Assembly: GCF_000719135.1 (NCBI RefSeq)
Contig: NZ_JOEK01000007.1
Coordinates: 124,001 to 188,000 of the forward strand
Direction of reading: 5' to 3'
Source: Streptomyces avicenniae
GTDB lineage: Bacteria > Actinomycetota > Actinomycetes > Streptomycetales > Streptomycetaceae
DNA: 64,000 bases
This document shows positions 47,458 through 55,975 of this stretch, piece after piece; position 1 is the stretch's first letter, and every line of letters begins with the position of its first letter. Under the pieces are notes generated by a model. It did no database searches and was not told the DNA's origin. It saw nothing but the letters and a program-made list of their open reading frames with translations. The position numbers and the translations under genes are program-made.

Positions 47458-50054
47458 GCGCCACCTCCGAGGACCGGCAGGAGCTTGGGCAGTTGTCCGT
47501 CCGCCTCGGCCGCGCGCGCGGCGCGCTCCGGCGTGACCTCGCCGTACGTCGTGTCGCGCAGCCGCGAGGGTCTGCCCGCCGCCTCGGCGATGGCCCGCAG
47601 GTCGGCGACGGAGCGGTAGGAGCCGTACGAGGACCCTGCCATGCGGGAGATGGTCTCCTCCATGAGCGTGCCGCCGAGGTCGTTGGCGCCCGAGCGCAGC
47701 ATCTCGGCGGCGCCCTCGGTGCCGAGCTTCACCCAGCTCGTCTGGATGTTGGTGATGTGCGGGTGGAGCAGGAGGCGGGCCATGGCGGTCACGGCCCGGT
47801 TGTCGCGCGCCGTGGGCCCGGGGCGGGCGATACCGGCCAGGTAGACGGGCGCGTTGGTGTGGACGAACGGGAGGGTGACGAACTCGGTGAACCCGGCGAC
47901 GCCCTTCTCCTCGTTGCGCTGCTGCATGCCCGCGAGGGTGCGCAGGTGCGTGAGCCAGTGCCTGGGCTGGTCCACGTGGCCGTACATCATGGTGGAGGAC
48001 GAGCGGATGCCCAGCTCGTGCGCCGTGCTAATGACGTCGATCCAGGTCTCGGCGGGCAGCTTGCCCTTGGTGAGGACGCGGCGGACCTCGTCGTCCAGGA
48101 TCTCGGCGGCCGTGCCAGGGATGGTGTCGAGCCCGGCCTCGCGGGCGGCGGTCAGCCACTCGCGGACGGACATCCCCGTGCGCGTCGCGCCGTTGACGAC
48201 CTCCATGGGCGAGAAGGCGTGGACGTGGATGCCGGGCACGCGCTTCTTCACCGCGCGGGCGATGTCGAAGTAGGCGGTGCCGGGCAGGTCGGGGTGGATG
48301 CCGCCCTGCATGCAGACCTCGACGGCGCCGACGTCCCACGCCTGCTCGGCGCGGTCGGCGACCTGGTCGAGGGAGAGGGTGTACGCGTCGGCGTCGGTGC
48401 GGCGCTGCGCGAAGGCGCAGAAGCGGCAGCCGGTGTAGCAGACGTTGGTGAAGTTGATGTTGCGCGTGACGATGTAGGTGACGGTGTCGCCGACGACGGA
48501 GCGGCGCAGGTCGTCGGCGACGCGGCACAGGGCGTCGAGCGCGGGGCCCTCCGCGTGCAGGAGGGCGAGGGCCTGGTCGTCGGTGAGGCGCGTCGGGTCG
48601 TCGGCGGCGACGGCGAGGGCGGCGCGGACGTCGGTGTCGATGCGCTGGGGGGTCTTGCCCGGGACGGCGAGTTCGGCGAGGGCGGCCCAGTCGCCGTACA
48701 CGTCGTCGAAGTCGTCGCGCCGGTCGGCGGTGCGGCCCTGCGAGTCGATGGTGCGGTGCAGGTCGGTGCGGCCGGTGGCGGTCAGCGGCTCGTCCGGCTC
48801 CTGCCAGGGCAGGCCGCGCGGCATGGCGCCCTCGCGGGCGAGGCCGGTGACCGGGTCGGCGAGCGCGGTGACGTGCGGCAGGAGCCGCGGGTCGAGCCAG
48901 GGCTCGCCGCGCTGGATGAACTCCGGGTAGATCGTGAGGCGTTCGCGCAGCTCGAACCCGGCGGCTGCGGTACGGGCCGCAAGGTCGTCGATCTGCGGCC
49001 AGGGCCGCTCCGGGTTGACGTGGTCGGGCGTGAGCGGCGAGACGCCGCCCCAGTCGTCGATCCCGGCGCGGACGATGAGGGCGTACTCCTCGTCCACCAG
49101 GTTCGGCGGCGCCTGGATGCGGGCGGCCGGGCCGAGCAGCAGGCGCGTCACGGCGACGGCCGCGGCCAGCTCGGACAGTTCGGCGTCCGGCATGGCGCGC
49201 ATCGCGGTGTCGGGCTTGGCGCGGAAGTTCTGGACGATGACTTCCTGGATGCCCCGGTACGTACGGGCGGTGGCGCGGATCGCGAAGACGGACTCGGCGC
49301 GCTCCTCGTACGTCTCGCCGATGCCGATGAGCAGCCCTGTGGTGAACGGCACGTTGGAGCGCCCGGCGTCCTCCAGGACGCGCAGCCTGACGGCGGGCTC
49401 CTTGTCGGGCGAGCCGTGGTGCGGGCCGCCCGGCTCGGACCACAGGCGGGTCGCGGTGGTCTCCAGCATCATGCCCATGGACGGGGCGACCGGCTTGAGG
49501 CGCTGGAGGTCGAGCCAGGACAGGACGCCGGGGTTGAGGTGGGGCAGGAGGCCCGTCTCCTCCAGCACGCGCACGGCCATCGCGCGGACGTACGCGAGCG
49601 TGTCGTCGTACCCGGCGGCGTCCAGCCACTCGCGGGCCTCGGGCCAGCGGTCCTCCGGCTTGTCGCCGAGGGTGAACAGCGCTTCCTTGCAGCCCATCGC
49701 GGCGCCCTGCCGCGCGATCTCGACGACCTCGTCGGGCGAGAGGAACATGCCGTGGCCCGCGCGGCGGAGCTTGCCGGGGACGGTGACGAACGTGCAGTAG
49801 TGACAGCGGTCGCGGCACAGGCGCGTCAGGGGGATGAACACCTTCTTCGAGTAGGTGATCACCCCGGGCCGCCCGGCCGCTTCGAGGCCCGCGTCCCGCA
49901 CCCGGGCCGCCGCCGTGGCGAGCCGGTCGAGGTCGGCGCCGCGCGCCTGGAGCAGGACGGCCGCCTCGGACACGTCCAGGCTGACGCCGTCCTCGGCCCG
50001 CCGCAGGGCGCGGCGCATCGCGTTGGCGGTGGGGACAGACGGACTGGTATTCAT
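47454..50054 (-). CDS. fbiC: FO synthase (7,8-didemethyl-8-hydroxy-5-deazariboflavin synthase)
   Basis: 866 aa, a fusion of CofG (N-terminal half) and CofH (C-terminal half). Two radical SAM clusters: [10 protein letters not shown] near residue 75 and [10 protein letters not shown] near 540. Others: [73 protein letters not shown]. Makes FO from tyrosine and a ribityluracil, the first step to cofactor F420. A TATGCT -10 (50061-50066, minus strand) is 6 bases before the ATG, so it is probably leaderless. Divergent from the metallohydrolase at 50128. Confidence 0.95.
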   Translation of the reverse strand: MNTSPSVPTANAMRRALRRAEDGVSLDVSEAAVLLQARGADLDRLATAAARVRDAGLEAAGRPGVITYSKKVFIPLTRLCRDRCHYCTFVTVPGKLRRAGHGMFLSPDEVVEIARQGAAMGCKEALFTLGDKPEDRWPEAREWLDAAGYDDTLAYVRAMAVRVLEETGLLPHLNPGVLSWLDLQRLKPVAPSMGMMLETTATRLWSEPGGPHHGSPDKEPAVRLRVLEDAGRSNVPFTTGLLIGIGETYEERAESVFAIRATARTYRGIQEVIVQNFRAKPDTAMRAMPDAELSELAAAVAVTRLLLGPAARIQAPPNLVDEEYALIVRAGIDDWGGVSPLTPDHVNPERPWPQIDDLAARTAAAGFELRERLTIYPEFIQRGEPWLDPRLLPHVTALADPVTGLAREGAMPRGLPWQEPDEPLTATGRTDLHRTIDSQGRTADRRDDFDDVYGDWAALAELAVPGKTPQRIDTDVRAALAVAADDPTRLTDDQALALLHAEGPALDALCRVADDLRRSVVGDTVTYIVTRNINFTNVCYTGCRFCAFAQRRTDADAYTLSLDQVADRAEQAWDVGAVEVCMQGGIHPDLPGTAYFDIARAVKKRVPGIHVHAFSPMEVVNGATRTGMSVREWLTAAREAGLDTIPGTAAEILDDEVRRVLTKGKLPAETWIDVISTAHELGIRSSSTMMYGHVDQPRHWLTHLRTLAGMQQRNEEKGVAGFTEFVTLPFVHTNAPVYLAGIARPGPTARDNRAVTAMARLLLHPHITNIQTSWVKLGTEGAAEMLRSGANDLGGTLMEETISRMAGSSYGSYRSVADLRAIAEAAGRPSRLRDTTYGEVTPERAARAAEADGQLPKLLPVLGGGA

Positions 50055-50127
50055 CCTCCGAGCATAGAAGCGGACTGTGACATCCGGACATGGTGTCCTG
50101 AGCCACAGGACGGCTAGCCTCACGGGT

Positions 50128-51537
50128 GTGAACTTCGCGCATGCGGCGGGATCGGGCGGGGCGACGCGGACCGTACGCGGGCATCTGCCGCCCGGGGCTC
50201 CCGACTTCGTGTACGTGCCGGTGGAGGTGCCCGCCGGGGTGCGCCGCCTGACGGTCGCCTACCGGTACGACCGGCCGGAGGTGCCGCCCGGCGCGTACGG
50301 CAACGGACTCGACATCGGCCTGTTCGACGAGCGCGGCACCGGCGCCGAGGGGTTCAGGGGCTGGTCGGGCGGCGCCAGGGACACCTTCACGGTCGGCGCC
50401 TCGGGGGCCACCCCCGGCTACCTGCCGGGGCCCGTCAACCCCGGCACGTGGCACGTCGCCCTCGGCCCCTACACCGTCTCCCCGCAGGGCATCGCGTACG
50501 AGCTGACCGTCACGCTGGAGCACGGCCCGCCGGAACCGGCCGCGCCGCCGCCCGTCCACCCGCCGGAGCGCGTCGCCGGGCGCGGCCGTGCCTGGTACCG
50601 GGGCGACTGCCACCTGCACACCGTCCACTCGGACGGGCGCCGCACCCCCGCCGGGATCGCCGCCGCCGCACGCGCCGCCGGGCTCGACTTCCTCACCACC
50701 ACCGAGCACAACACCCCCTCGGCGCACGGCGCGTGGGAGGGCCTGTGGGGCGACGACCTGCTCGTGATGTGCGGCGTCGAGGTGACGACGCGCACCGGCC
50801 ACTGCCTGGCCCTCGGCGTCGAGCCCGGCACGTTCATCGACTTCCGCCACCGCGCGCGCGAGACGGCGTACGCCCCCACCGCGCGGGGCATCCGCGCGGC
50901 GGGCGGGATCGTCGTGCCGTCCCATCCGCACGCCGAATGCGTCGGCTGCGCCTGGCGCTTCGGCTTCGCGGACGTGGACGCCGTGGAGGTGTGGAACGGG
51001 CCCTGGACGCCGGACGACGAGGCCGCCCTCGCCACCTGGAGCGGCCTCCTGCACGCCAGGGGCGACGGCCGCTGGCCGCCCGCGATGGGCAACAGCGACA
51101 GCCACCGGGAACCGCAGGCCGTCGGCCTGCCGCAGACCGTCGTGCTCGCCGACGAACTGGGCCGCCGCGCGATCCTGGCCGGTCTGGCGGCCGGGCGCAG
51201 CTACCTCGCCGAGTCGTCCGCCGTGACCCTCGCCCTCACGGCCACCGCCGGACGGGACGGCCAAAGCGCCGGGATCGGCGAACGGCTCGCCGCGCCGCCG
51301 GACGCGCCGGTGACCGTGACGCTCGACGTGCGCGGCGTTCCCGGCGGCACGGCGAGGCTCGTTACCGACCAGGGTGTAATTCTCGGTGCCCGACTGCCCA
51401 CCTCAGGTAGCGGTACGGTGATGTGGCACACAACGGTCTCGGCCTCGGCCCACGTACGGGCCGAGGTCCGGCACGGGGGCGAGCCGACCGGGGCCATGGC
51501 CGGGATGACCAATCCCGTCTTCCTGGAAGCAGGTTGA
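50128..51537 (+). CDS. CehA/McbA-family (PHP-type) metallohydrolase
   Basis: 469 aa from GTG 50128, 7 bases after a TAGCCT -10 (leaderless). Beta-rich N-terminal half, then a PHP metal core: [88 protein letters not shown]. The His/Asp ligands for a trinuclear metal centre are all visible. CehA/McbA members cut carbamate or phosphoester substrates. C-terminal beta domain from about 370. No signal peptide. The biological substrate is unknown. Confidence 0.87.
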   Translation: MNFAHAAGSGGATRTVRGHLPPGAPDFVYVPVEVPAGVRRLTVAYRYDRPEVPPGAYGNGLDIGLFDERGTGAEGFRGWSGGARDTFTVGASGATPGYLPGPVNPGTWHVALGPYTVSPQGIAYELTVTLEHGPPEPAAPPPVHPPERVAGRGRAWYRGDCHLHTVHSDGRRTPAGIAAAARAAGLDFLTTTEHNTPSAHGAWEGLWGDDLLVMCGVEVTTRTGHCLALGVEPGTFIDFRHRARETAYAPTARGIRAAGGIVVPSHPHAECVGCAWRFGFADVDAVEVWNGPWTPDDEAALATWSGLLHARGDGRWPPAMGNSDSHREPQAVGLPQTVVLADELGRRAILAGLAAGRSYLAESSAVTLALTATAGRDGQSAGIGERLAAPPDAPVTVTLDVRGVPGGTARLVTDQGVILGARLPTSGSGTVMWHTTVSASAHVRAEVRHGGEPTGAMAGMTNPVFLEAG

Positions 51538-51596
51538 GGCCGATAGACTTCCACGTTCGCCCCATACGTTAATGAGGTTGAGAAGCAGAGGACGCC

Positions 51597-54530
51597 ATGG
51601 TCGATGCTGAAGGGACCACGGGGCGGCACGCTCCTGCGCTGCGCTTCGCCGTGCTCGGGCCGGTGCGCGCCCGGTACGGGGACAAGCCACTGCCGACCGG
51701 ATCTCCTCAGCAACGGGCCCTGCTCGCCGCCCTGCTGCTCCGCAGGGGAAGGGCGGCGACCGCGCAGGACCTCGTGAACGCGCTGTGGGGCGAGGAGTCG
51801 CCGCAGCAGGCGCTCGCGGCGCTGCGCACGTACGCCTCCCGCCTGCGGAAGTCGTTCGGGGTGCGGCAGTCCGTGCTGGTCAGTGAGTACGGCGGCTACG
51901 CGCTGCGGCTGGCGTCGGACGACGAGCTGGACCTCGACACGGCCGCGACGCTGACGGCCACGGCCGAGAAGCACGCGGCGACGGGCGACCTCCCGCGCGC
52001 CCACGAACTGTACGGCCAGGCCCTGGAACTGTGGGACGGCGAGGCCCTCGGCGGCGTGCCCGGGCCCGAGGCCGAACTCCAGCGCGCCCGCCTCGCCGAG
52101 CAGCGCCTCGGCATCGTCGAACAGCGGCTCGACATCGGCCTGCAGGCGGGGTTCCACGCCGAATCCGTGTCCGAACTCACCGCGTTGACGACGACGCATC
52201 CGCTGCGCGAGCGGCTGCGGGAGCTGCTGATGCTCGCGCTGTACCGCAGCGGGCGGCAGGCGGAGGCGCTGGCCGTCTACGCGGACGCGCGGCGGCTGCT
52301 GATCGACGAGCTGGGCGTCGAACCGCGTGCCGAGCTGTCCGACCTCCAGCAGCGGATCCTCAACGCGGACGCGTCGCTGAACGCCGCCGCGCCCGCGCCC
52401 TCGTCCGTCCCCGTCCTGGTGCGCCCGGCGCAACTCCCGGCCGCCGTGCCGGACTTCACCGGCCGCGCCGGATTCGTCGCCGAACTCGGCGTCCAGCTGG
52501 CCACGGCGGGCGGCCAGGTCATGGCCGTCTCGGCGGTCGCGGGCATCGGCGGCGTGGGCAAGACGACGCTCGCCGTCCAGGTCGCGCACGCGGCGCGCGA
52601 CCAGTTCCCCGACGGGCAGCTGTACGTGGACCTCCAGGGCGCCGGGGCCGCCCCGGCCGATCCGCAGACGGTGCTCGGCGCGTTCCTGCGGGCCCTCGGG
52701 ACCCCGGACAGCTCCATACCGGACGGCATCGCGGAGCGCGCGGCCCTCTACCGTTCCCTGCTGGACGGCCGCCGCATGCTCACGCTCCTCGACAACGCGC
52801 GGGACGCCGCACAGGTCAGGCACCTGCTGCCCGGCACCCCGAGCTGCGCCACGCTCATCACCAGCCGCGTGCGGATGGTCGATCTCGCGGGCGCGCACCT
52901 GGTGGACCTCGACGTCATGAGCCCCGAGGAGGCGCTGACGCTCTTCACCCGCATCGTCGGGCACGAGCGGGTCAGCGCGGAGCGCGAGGCGTCCATGGAC
53001 GTGGTGGCGGCCTGCGGTTTCCTGCCGCTGGCCATCCGCATCGCGGCCTCCCGGCTGGCGGCGCGCCGGACGTGGACCGTCTCCGTGCTCGCGCGCAAGC
53101 TGAGCGACGAACGGCGGCGGCTGGACGAGCTGCAGGCCGGTGACCAGGCGGTCAAGGCGACGTTCGAGCTGGGCTACGGGCAGCTGGAGCCCTCGCAGGC
53201 GCGGGCGTTCCGGCTGCTGGGCCTGGCCTCCGGCCCCGACATCTCGCTGCACGCGGCGGCGGCGCTGCTCGACCGCGAGGTGGACGTCGCCGAGGAACTG
53301 CTCGAAGGTCTGGTGGACACCTCGCTGCTGGAGTCGGCGGCGCCAGGGCGCTACCGCTTCCACGACCTGGTCCGGCTGTTCGCGCGCGCCTGCGCCGAGC
53401 GGGACGAGCAGCCCCCGGCGGAACGCACGGCGGCCGTCTCGCGGCTGCTGGACTTCTACCTGGCGACGGCCTCGGCGGTCTACGCGCTGGAGCGCCCGGG
53501 GGACGCGACGGTCGATCACATGCACAGGACGGACCGCCCCGGCCTGCGCTTCGACGGCGTGCGCCCGGCCCTCGACTGGCTGTTCGGCGAGGCGGACACG
53601 CTCCTGGCGAGCGCGCGGCAGGCCAGGGGCGACGGGGCGCACGCGCGGCGGATAGCGGACCTGCTGGTGATGGCGCGTGACCTGGCCGAATCCGGCGCCT
53701 ACGCGCAGCAGTTCGTGCGGGCGGCCGAGACCGTGCTGACGGCGACGTCCCCGCTGGACGAGCCGCTGGCCGAGGCCCGTATCCGTGTCGCGCTCACCCA
53801 CGCGTACAGCACGTCGGGGCGCAGCGAGGAGGCGGAGGAGCACGCGAAGCACGCGATGCTCCTCGGCGTGGCGGCCGGGGACCAGGTGGCCATCTCGCAC
53901 GGGCTGAACGAGCGGGGCATCAGCGCGTTCTACCAGGACCGGTTCCAGGACTCGCGGGACTACCTCGAACAGGCGCTTGAGGCGTTCAGGCGGCAGGGGA
54001 ACCGCTCGGGCGAGGCCAGCGCGCTGAGCAACCTGTCGCGCGTGCAGCTGGTGCTCGGCGCGCCGGACAAGGCGGTCGAGCTGGCGGAACAGGCGCTGGG
54101 GCTCTACCGGGCGGTCGGTTCGAAGCTGCGCCTGGCCAACGGCCGTTACGCGCTGGGGATCGCGCTGGCCGGTCACGGCCGGGGGGAGGCGGCGCGTGAG
54201 GAGTTCTTCGCGGCGCTGGCCGGATTCCAGGAGGCGCGGCAGCGGCTGTGGGTCGGCATGACCTATTTCCGCCTGGCCGATCTGCATCTGGAGACCGGCC
54301 CGGTCGGGCAGGCGGCCACGCTGGCGGAGCAGGCGCTCGCCGAGCTGCGGGAGGTGGGCGGCGCCCGCCGGGAGGCCGACGCGCTGGTGCTTCTCGGCCG
54401 TGCGCTCGACTCCGCCGGGCAGCCGGGCAGGGCGCGTGCCTGCTGGGAGGCGGCGCTCGCCACGTACACGACCCTCGGCCGCCCCGAGGTCGCGCGTGTC
54501 CGGAACCTTCTGGGTGCCACGACCGTCTGA
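51597..54530 (+). CDS. AfsR-type regulator: winged helix, BTAD, NB-ARC, TPR
   Basis: 977 aa. DNA-binding winged helix LRFAVLGPVRARYGDKPLPT to YASRLRKSFG, BTAD domain (residues ~110-255, HPLRERLRELLMLALYRSGR), NB-ARC with P-loop AGIGGVGKTTLAV near 320 and LTLLDNARDAAQVRHLLPGT, SHRVRMVDLAGAHL-like R-box, then TPRs (SRVQLVLGAPDKAVELAEQA, GIALAGHGRGEAAREEFFAA). Close paralogue of the protein at 24112 in plan but clearly diverged. It is followed by an AfsS-like small gene, the arrangement of afsR-afsS. No TTA codon noticed in the parts I checked. Confidence 0.92.
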   Translation: MVDAEGTTGRHAPALRFAVLGPVRARYGDKPLPTGSPQQRALLAALLLRRGRAATAQDLVNALWGEESPQQALAALRTYASRLRKSFGVRQSVLVSEYGGYALRLASDDELDLDTAATLTATAEKHAATGDLPRAHELYGQALELWDGEALGGVPGPEAELQRARLAEQRLGIVEQRLDIGLQAGFHAESVSELTALTTTHPLRERLRELLMLALYRSGRQAEALAVYADARRLLIDELGVEPRAELSDLQQRILNADASLNAAAPAPSSVPVLVRPAQLPAAVPDFTGRAGFVAELGVQLATAGGQVMAVSAVAGIGGVGKTTLAVQVAHAARDQFPDGQLYVDLQGAGAAPADPQTVLGAFLRALGTPDSSIPDGIAERAALYRSLLDGRRMLTLLDNARDAAQVRHLLPGTPSCATLITSRVRMVDLAGAHLVDLDVMSPEEALTLFTRIVGHERVSAEREASMDVVAACGFLPLAIRIAASRLAARRTWTVSVLARKLSDERRRLDELQAGDQAVKATFELGYGQLEPSQARAFRLLGLASGPDISLHAAAALLDREVDVAEELLEGLVDTSLLESAAPGRYRFHDLVRLFARACAERDEQPPAERTAAVSRLLDFYLATASAVYALERPGDATVDHMHRTDRPGLRFDGVRPALDWLFGEADTLLASARQARGDGAHARRIADLLVMARDLAESGAYAQQFVRAAETVLTATSPLDEPLAEARIRVALTHAYSTSGRSEEAEEHAKHAMLLGVAAGDQVAISHGLNERGISAFYQDRFQDSRDYLEQALEAFRRQGNRSGEASALSNLSRVQLVLGAPDKAVELAEQALGLYRAVGSKLRLANGRYALGIALAGHGRGEAAREEFFAALAGFQEARQRLWVGMTYFRLADLHLETGPVGQAATLAEQALAELREVGGARREADALVLLGRALDSAGQPGRARACWEAALATYTTLGRPEVARVRNLLGATTV

Positions 54531-54709
54531 GGCTTCAAACCGTCGATTCCCAGGCATTCATCAATCGTTTATCGCGGGGTGCGACCGTCGTGCGCACAAC
54601 CGCCCCACGGGGAACCGGCGGTTGACAGGCAGGGCCCTCCCGCAGACCACGGGGGAGTCACCGGGCGGCTCTGTCCCACACCGTCCGCTTGAAAATTACG
54701 GGAGTTCAC

Positions 54710-54997
54710 ATGACCGACGTGAAGCCGCTGGACAGTCACATCACCAGCGAGCCCAAGGCACCGAAGGCGCCGAAGCCCGCCGACAGCCACATCACCGGCG
54801 AGCCGAAGGCGCCGGGCGGCCCGAGGCCGCTGGACAGCCACATCACCGCGGCTCCGGGCCCGAAGGCGCCCAAGCCCGCCGACAGCCACATCACGGGCGA
54901 GCCCAAGGCGCCGAAGCCCACCGACAGCCACATCACCGGCGAGCCGGACGCGCCCGCGCCCGCCGACAGCCACATCACGGGCGGCACCGGCGACTGA
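54710..54997 (+). CDS. AfsS-like protein with six DSHIT repeats
   Basis: 95 aa, no signal sequence. It is almost entirely a repeat: DSHIT occurs six times, separated by Pro/Lys/Ala-rich spacers (SEPKAPKAPKPA, GEPKAPGGPRPL, AAPGPKAPKPA, and shorter). AfsS of Streptomyces is a small protein of repeats with DNHMP in each and lies just after afsR; here DSHIT takes that place after an AfsR-type gene. So this is probably an AfsS-like activator of secondary metabolism. GGAG six bases before ATG 54710; hairpin 55027-55071 ends it. The relationship is by arrangement and repeat pattern, not strong identity. Confidence 0.7.
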   Translation: MTDVKPLDSHITSEPKAPKAPKPADSHITGEPKAPGGPRPLDSHITAAPGPKAPKPADSHITGEPKAPKPTDSHITGEPDAPAPADSHITGGTGD

Positions 54998-55026
54998 GGT
55001 CCGGGCCACCGACCCACCCCGCGCAG

Positions 55027-55071
55027 GGAACCGGCCGCGCCAGGCGTTCGTCCGCCGACGTGGCCGGTTCC
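55027..55071 (+). terminator. terminator after the DSHIT gene
   Basis: GGAACCGGCC (55027-55036) pairs perfectly with GGCCGGTTCC (55062-55071) across a 25-base loop. Confidence 0.75.
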
Positions 55072-55155
55072 GCATGCGCCCGGGCTGGGCATGGTGTGAG
55101 CAATAGGTCAACAGAACGAAACCATCTGACGCCTGCTGTGTGAGGAGATCCAGCC

Positions 55156-55341
55156 ATGTCCCGTTTACGGAAGATCCTGGCCGCCGGTGCCGTCGCCGTG
55201 GTGCTGACGGGTGCGGGCGCGGCATCGGCGGTGGCTGACAGCCACGTCACCAAAGGCACGCCCCGCCCCACCGACAGCCACGTCACCGGTGGGCAGGTCA
55301 AACCCACCGACAGCCATGTCACGGGCGGCCAGGGCGACTGA
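55156..55341 (+). CDS. secreted small peptide with three DSHVT repeats
   Basis: 61 aa. A classic signal sequence (RLRKILAAGAVAVVLTGAGA, cleavage near ASA-VA at 25) is followed by a ~36-residue mature peptide containing DSHVT three times with PRPT and VKPT spacers. It shares the repeat unit of the cytosolic neighbour at 54710 (DSHIT), so the two derive from one repeat source but are directed to opposite sides of the membrane. GAGGAGA lies 9 bases before the ATG. Function unknown: perhaps an extracellular signal, or a wall-associated peptide. Confidence 0.75.
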   Translation: MSRLRKILAAGAVAVVLTGAGAASAVADSHVTKGTPRPTDSHVTGGQVKPTDSHVTGGQGD

Positions 55342-55362
55342 TGCCGGGCACGCGGCGCGAAG

Positions 55363-55388
55363 ACGGCGGGTCCTCCGGGGCCCGCCGT
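55363..55388 (+). terminator. terminator after the DSHVT peptide gene
   Basis: ACGGCGGG pairs with CCCGCCGT (55363-55388), with further G-T and C-G pairs inside. 21 bases after the stop. A second hairpin GCGGGTCC/GGGCCCGC is at 55435-55455, followed by a T-rich patch. Confidence 0.75.
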
Positions 55389-55975
55389 ACGCGTCTCCGG
55401 CCATGCCGGTCCACCACCGGCGCGGCCACCGGCAGCGGGTCCCCGGGGGGCCCGCCGACTGCGTTTATCACCTGTTTATGGGTGGGTGCCATTCTCTAGG
55501 AGTCCGATCGCACAGGGGTGCGCGATCGGGTCCTCGGGAGGTGCCCGGCGGCTGCGGGGGAGCCGCCGGACACCCCGGCACAGGAGCCGGGCGGCACGGA
55601 GGGGAGTCGCCCGGCCCGACGGCGACCGGTTCGGACGGCAGGAGGGGGGCCGTCCGGGCCGGTCGCGTCGCGTGCGCCGCCCGCGTCCTCGCCCCGTTCT
55701 CCGCGCCCCGTTCTCCGCGCCCCGTCCTCCGCGCGGATCGCCCGGCACGGCGTTTTGCCGACCGACCGCGCCGCACGTAACATACGGAACCGTACGGTGG
55801 GCACACGCTGCCCGCCGGCGGGCCACCGCCGTGGCCCTGGGTGTGCCCCGGTACCGGTCACCCTTCCCCCGGTCCGGTACCCCTTCGACCCGCGAGCCGT
55901 CGTCGCGGCGAGCGCGGGGCGGGGCACCTGGAGGGCGGGTCGCAGGTGGCCCGCCCTCCCCAGCCGCCCGCGCCG
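55389..55975. other. 587-bp GC-rich gene-free region
   Basis: No gene supported. It holds the hairpin at 55435-55455 and a 14-bp tandem repeat at 55690-55731. A CGGAACCGTACGG segment near 55790 follows an AT-rich TAACATA, which could be promoter remnants, but no gene start fits. Confidence 0.45.
55690..55731. repeat. three tandem copies of a 14-bp unit
   Basis: CGCCCCGTTCTCCG at 55690-55703 and 55704-55717, and CGCCCCGTCCTCCG (one change) at 55718-55731. Confidence 0.85.

Noticed and set aside
54710..55341. CRISPR-like DNA repeats
   Set aside because: The repeats are codons of DSHIT/DSHVT with variable spacers, and both frames have ribosome-binding sites and normal codon use.
55476..55927. 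Minus-strand frames in the region after the DSHVT gene
   Set aside because: Arg/Pro/Ala-rich, overlapping hairpins and tandem repeats, with no motif in any frame.
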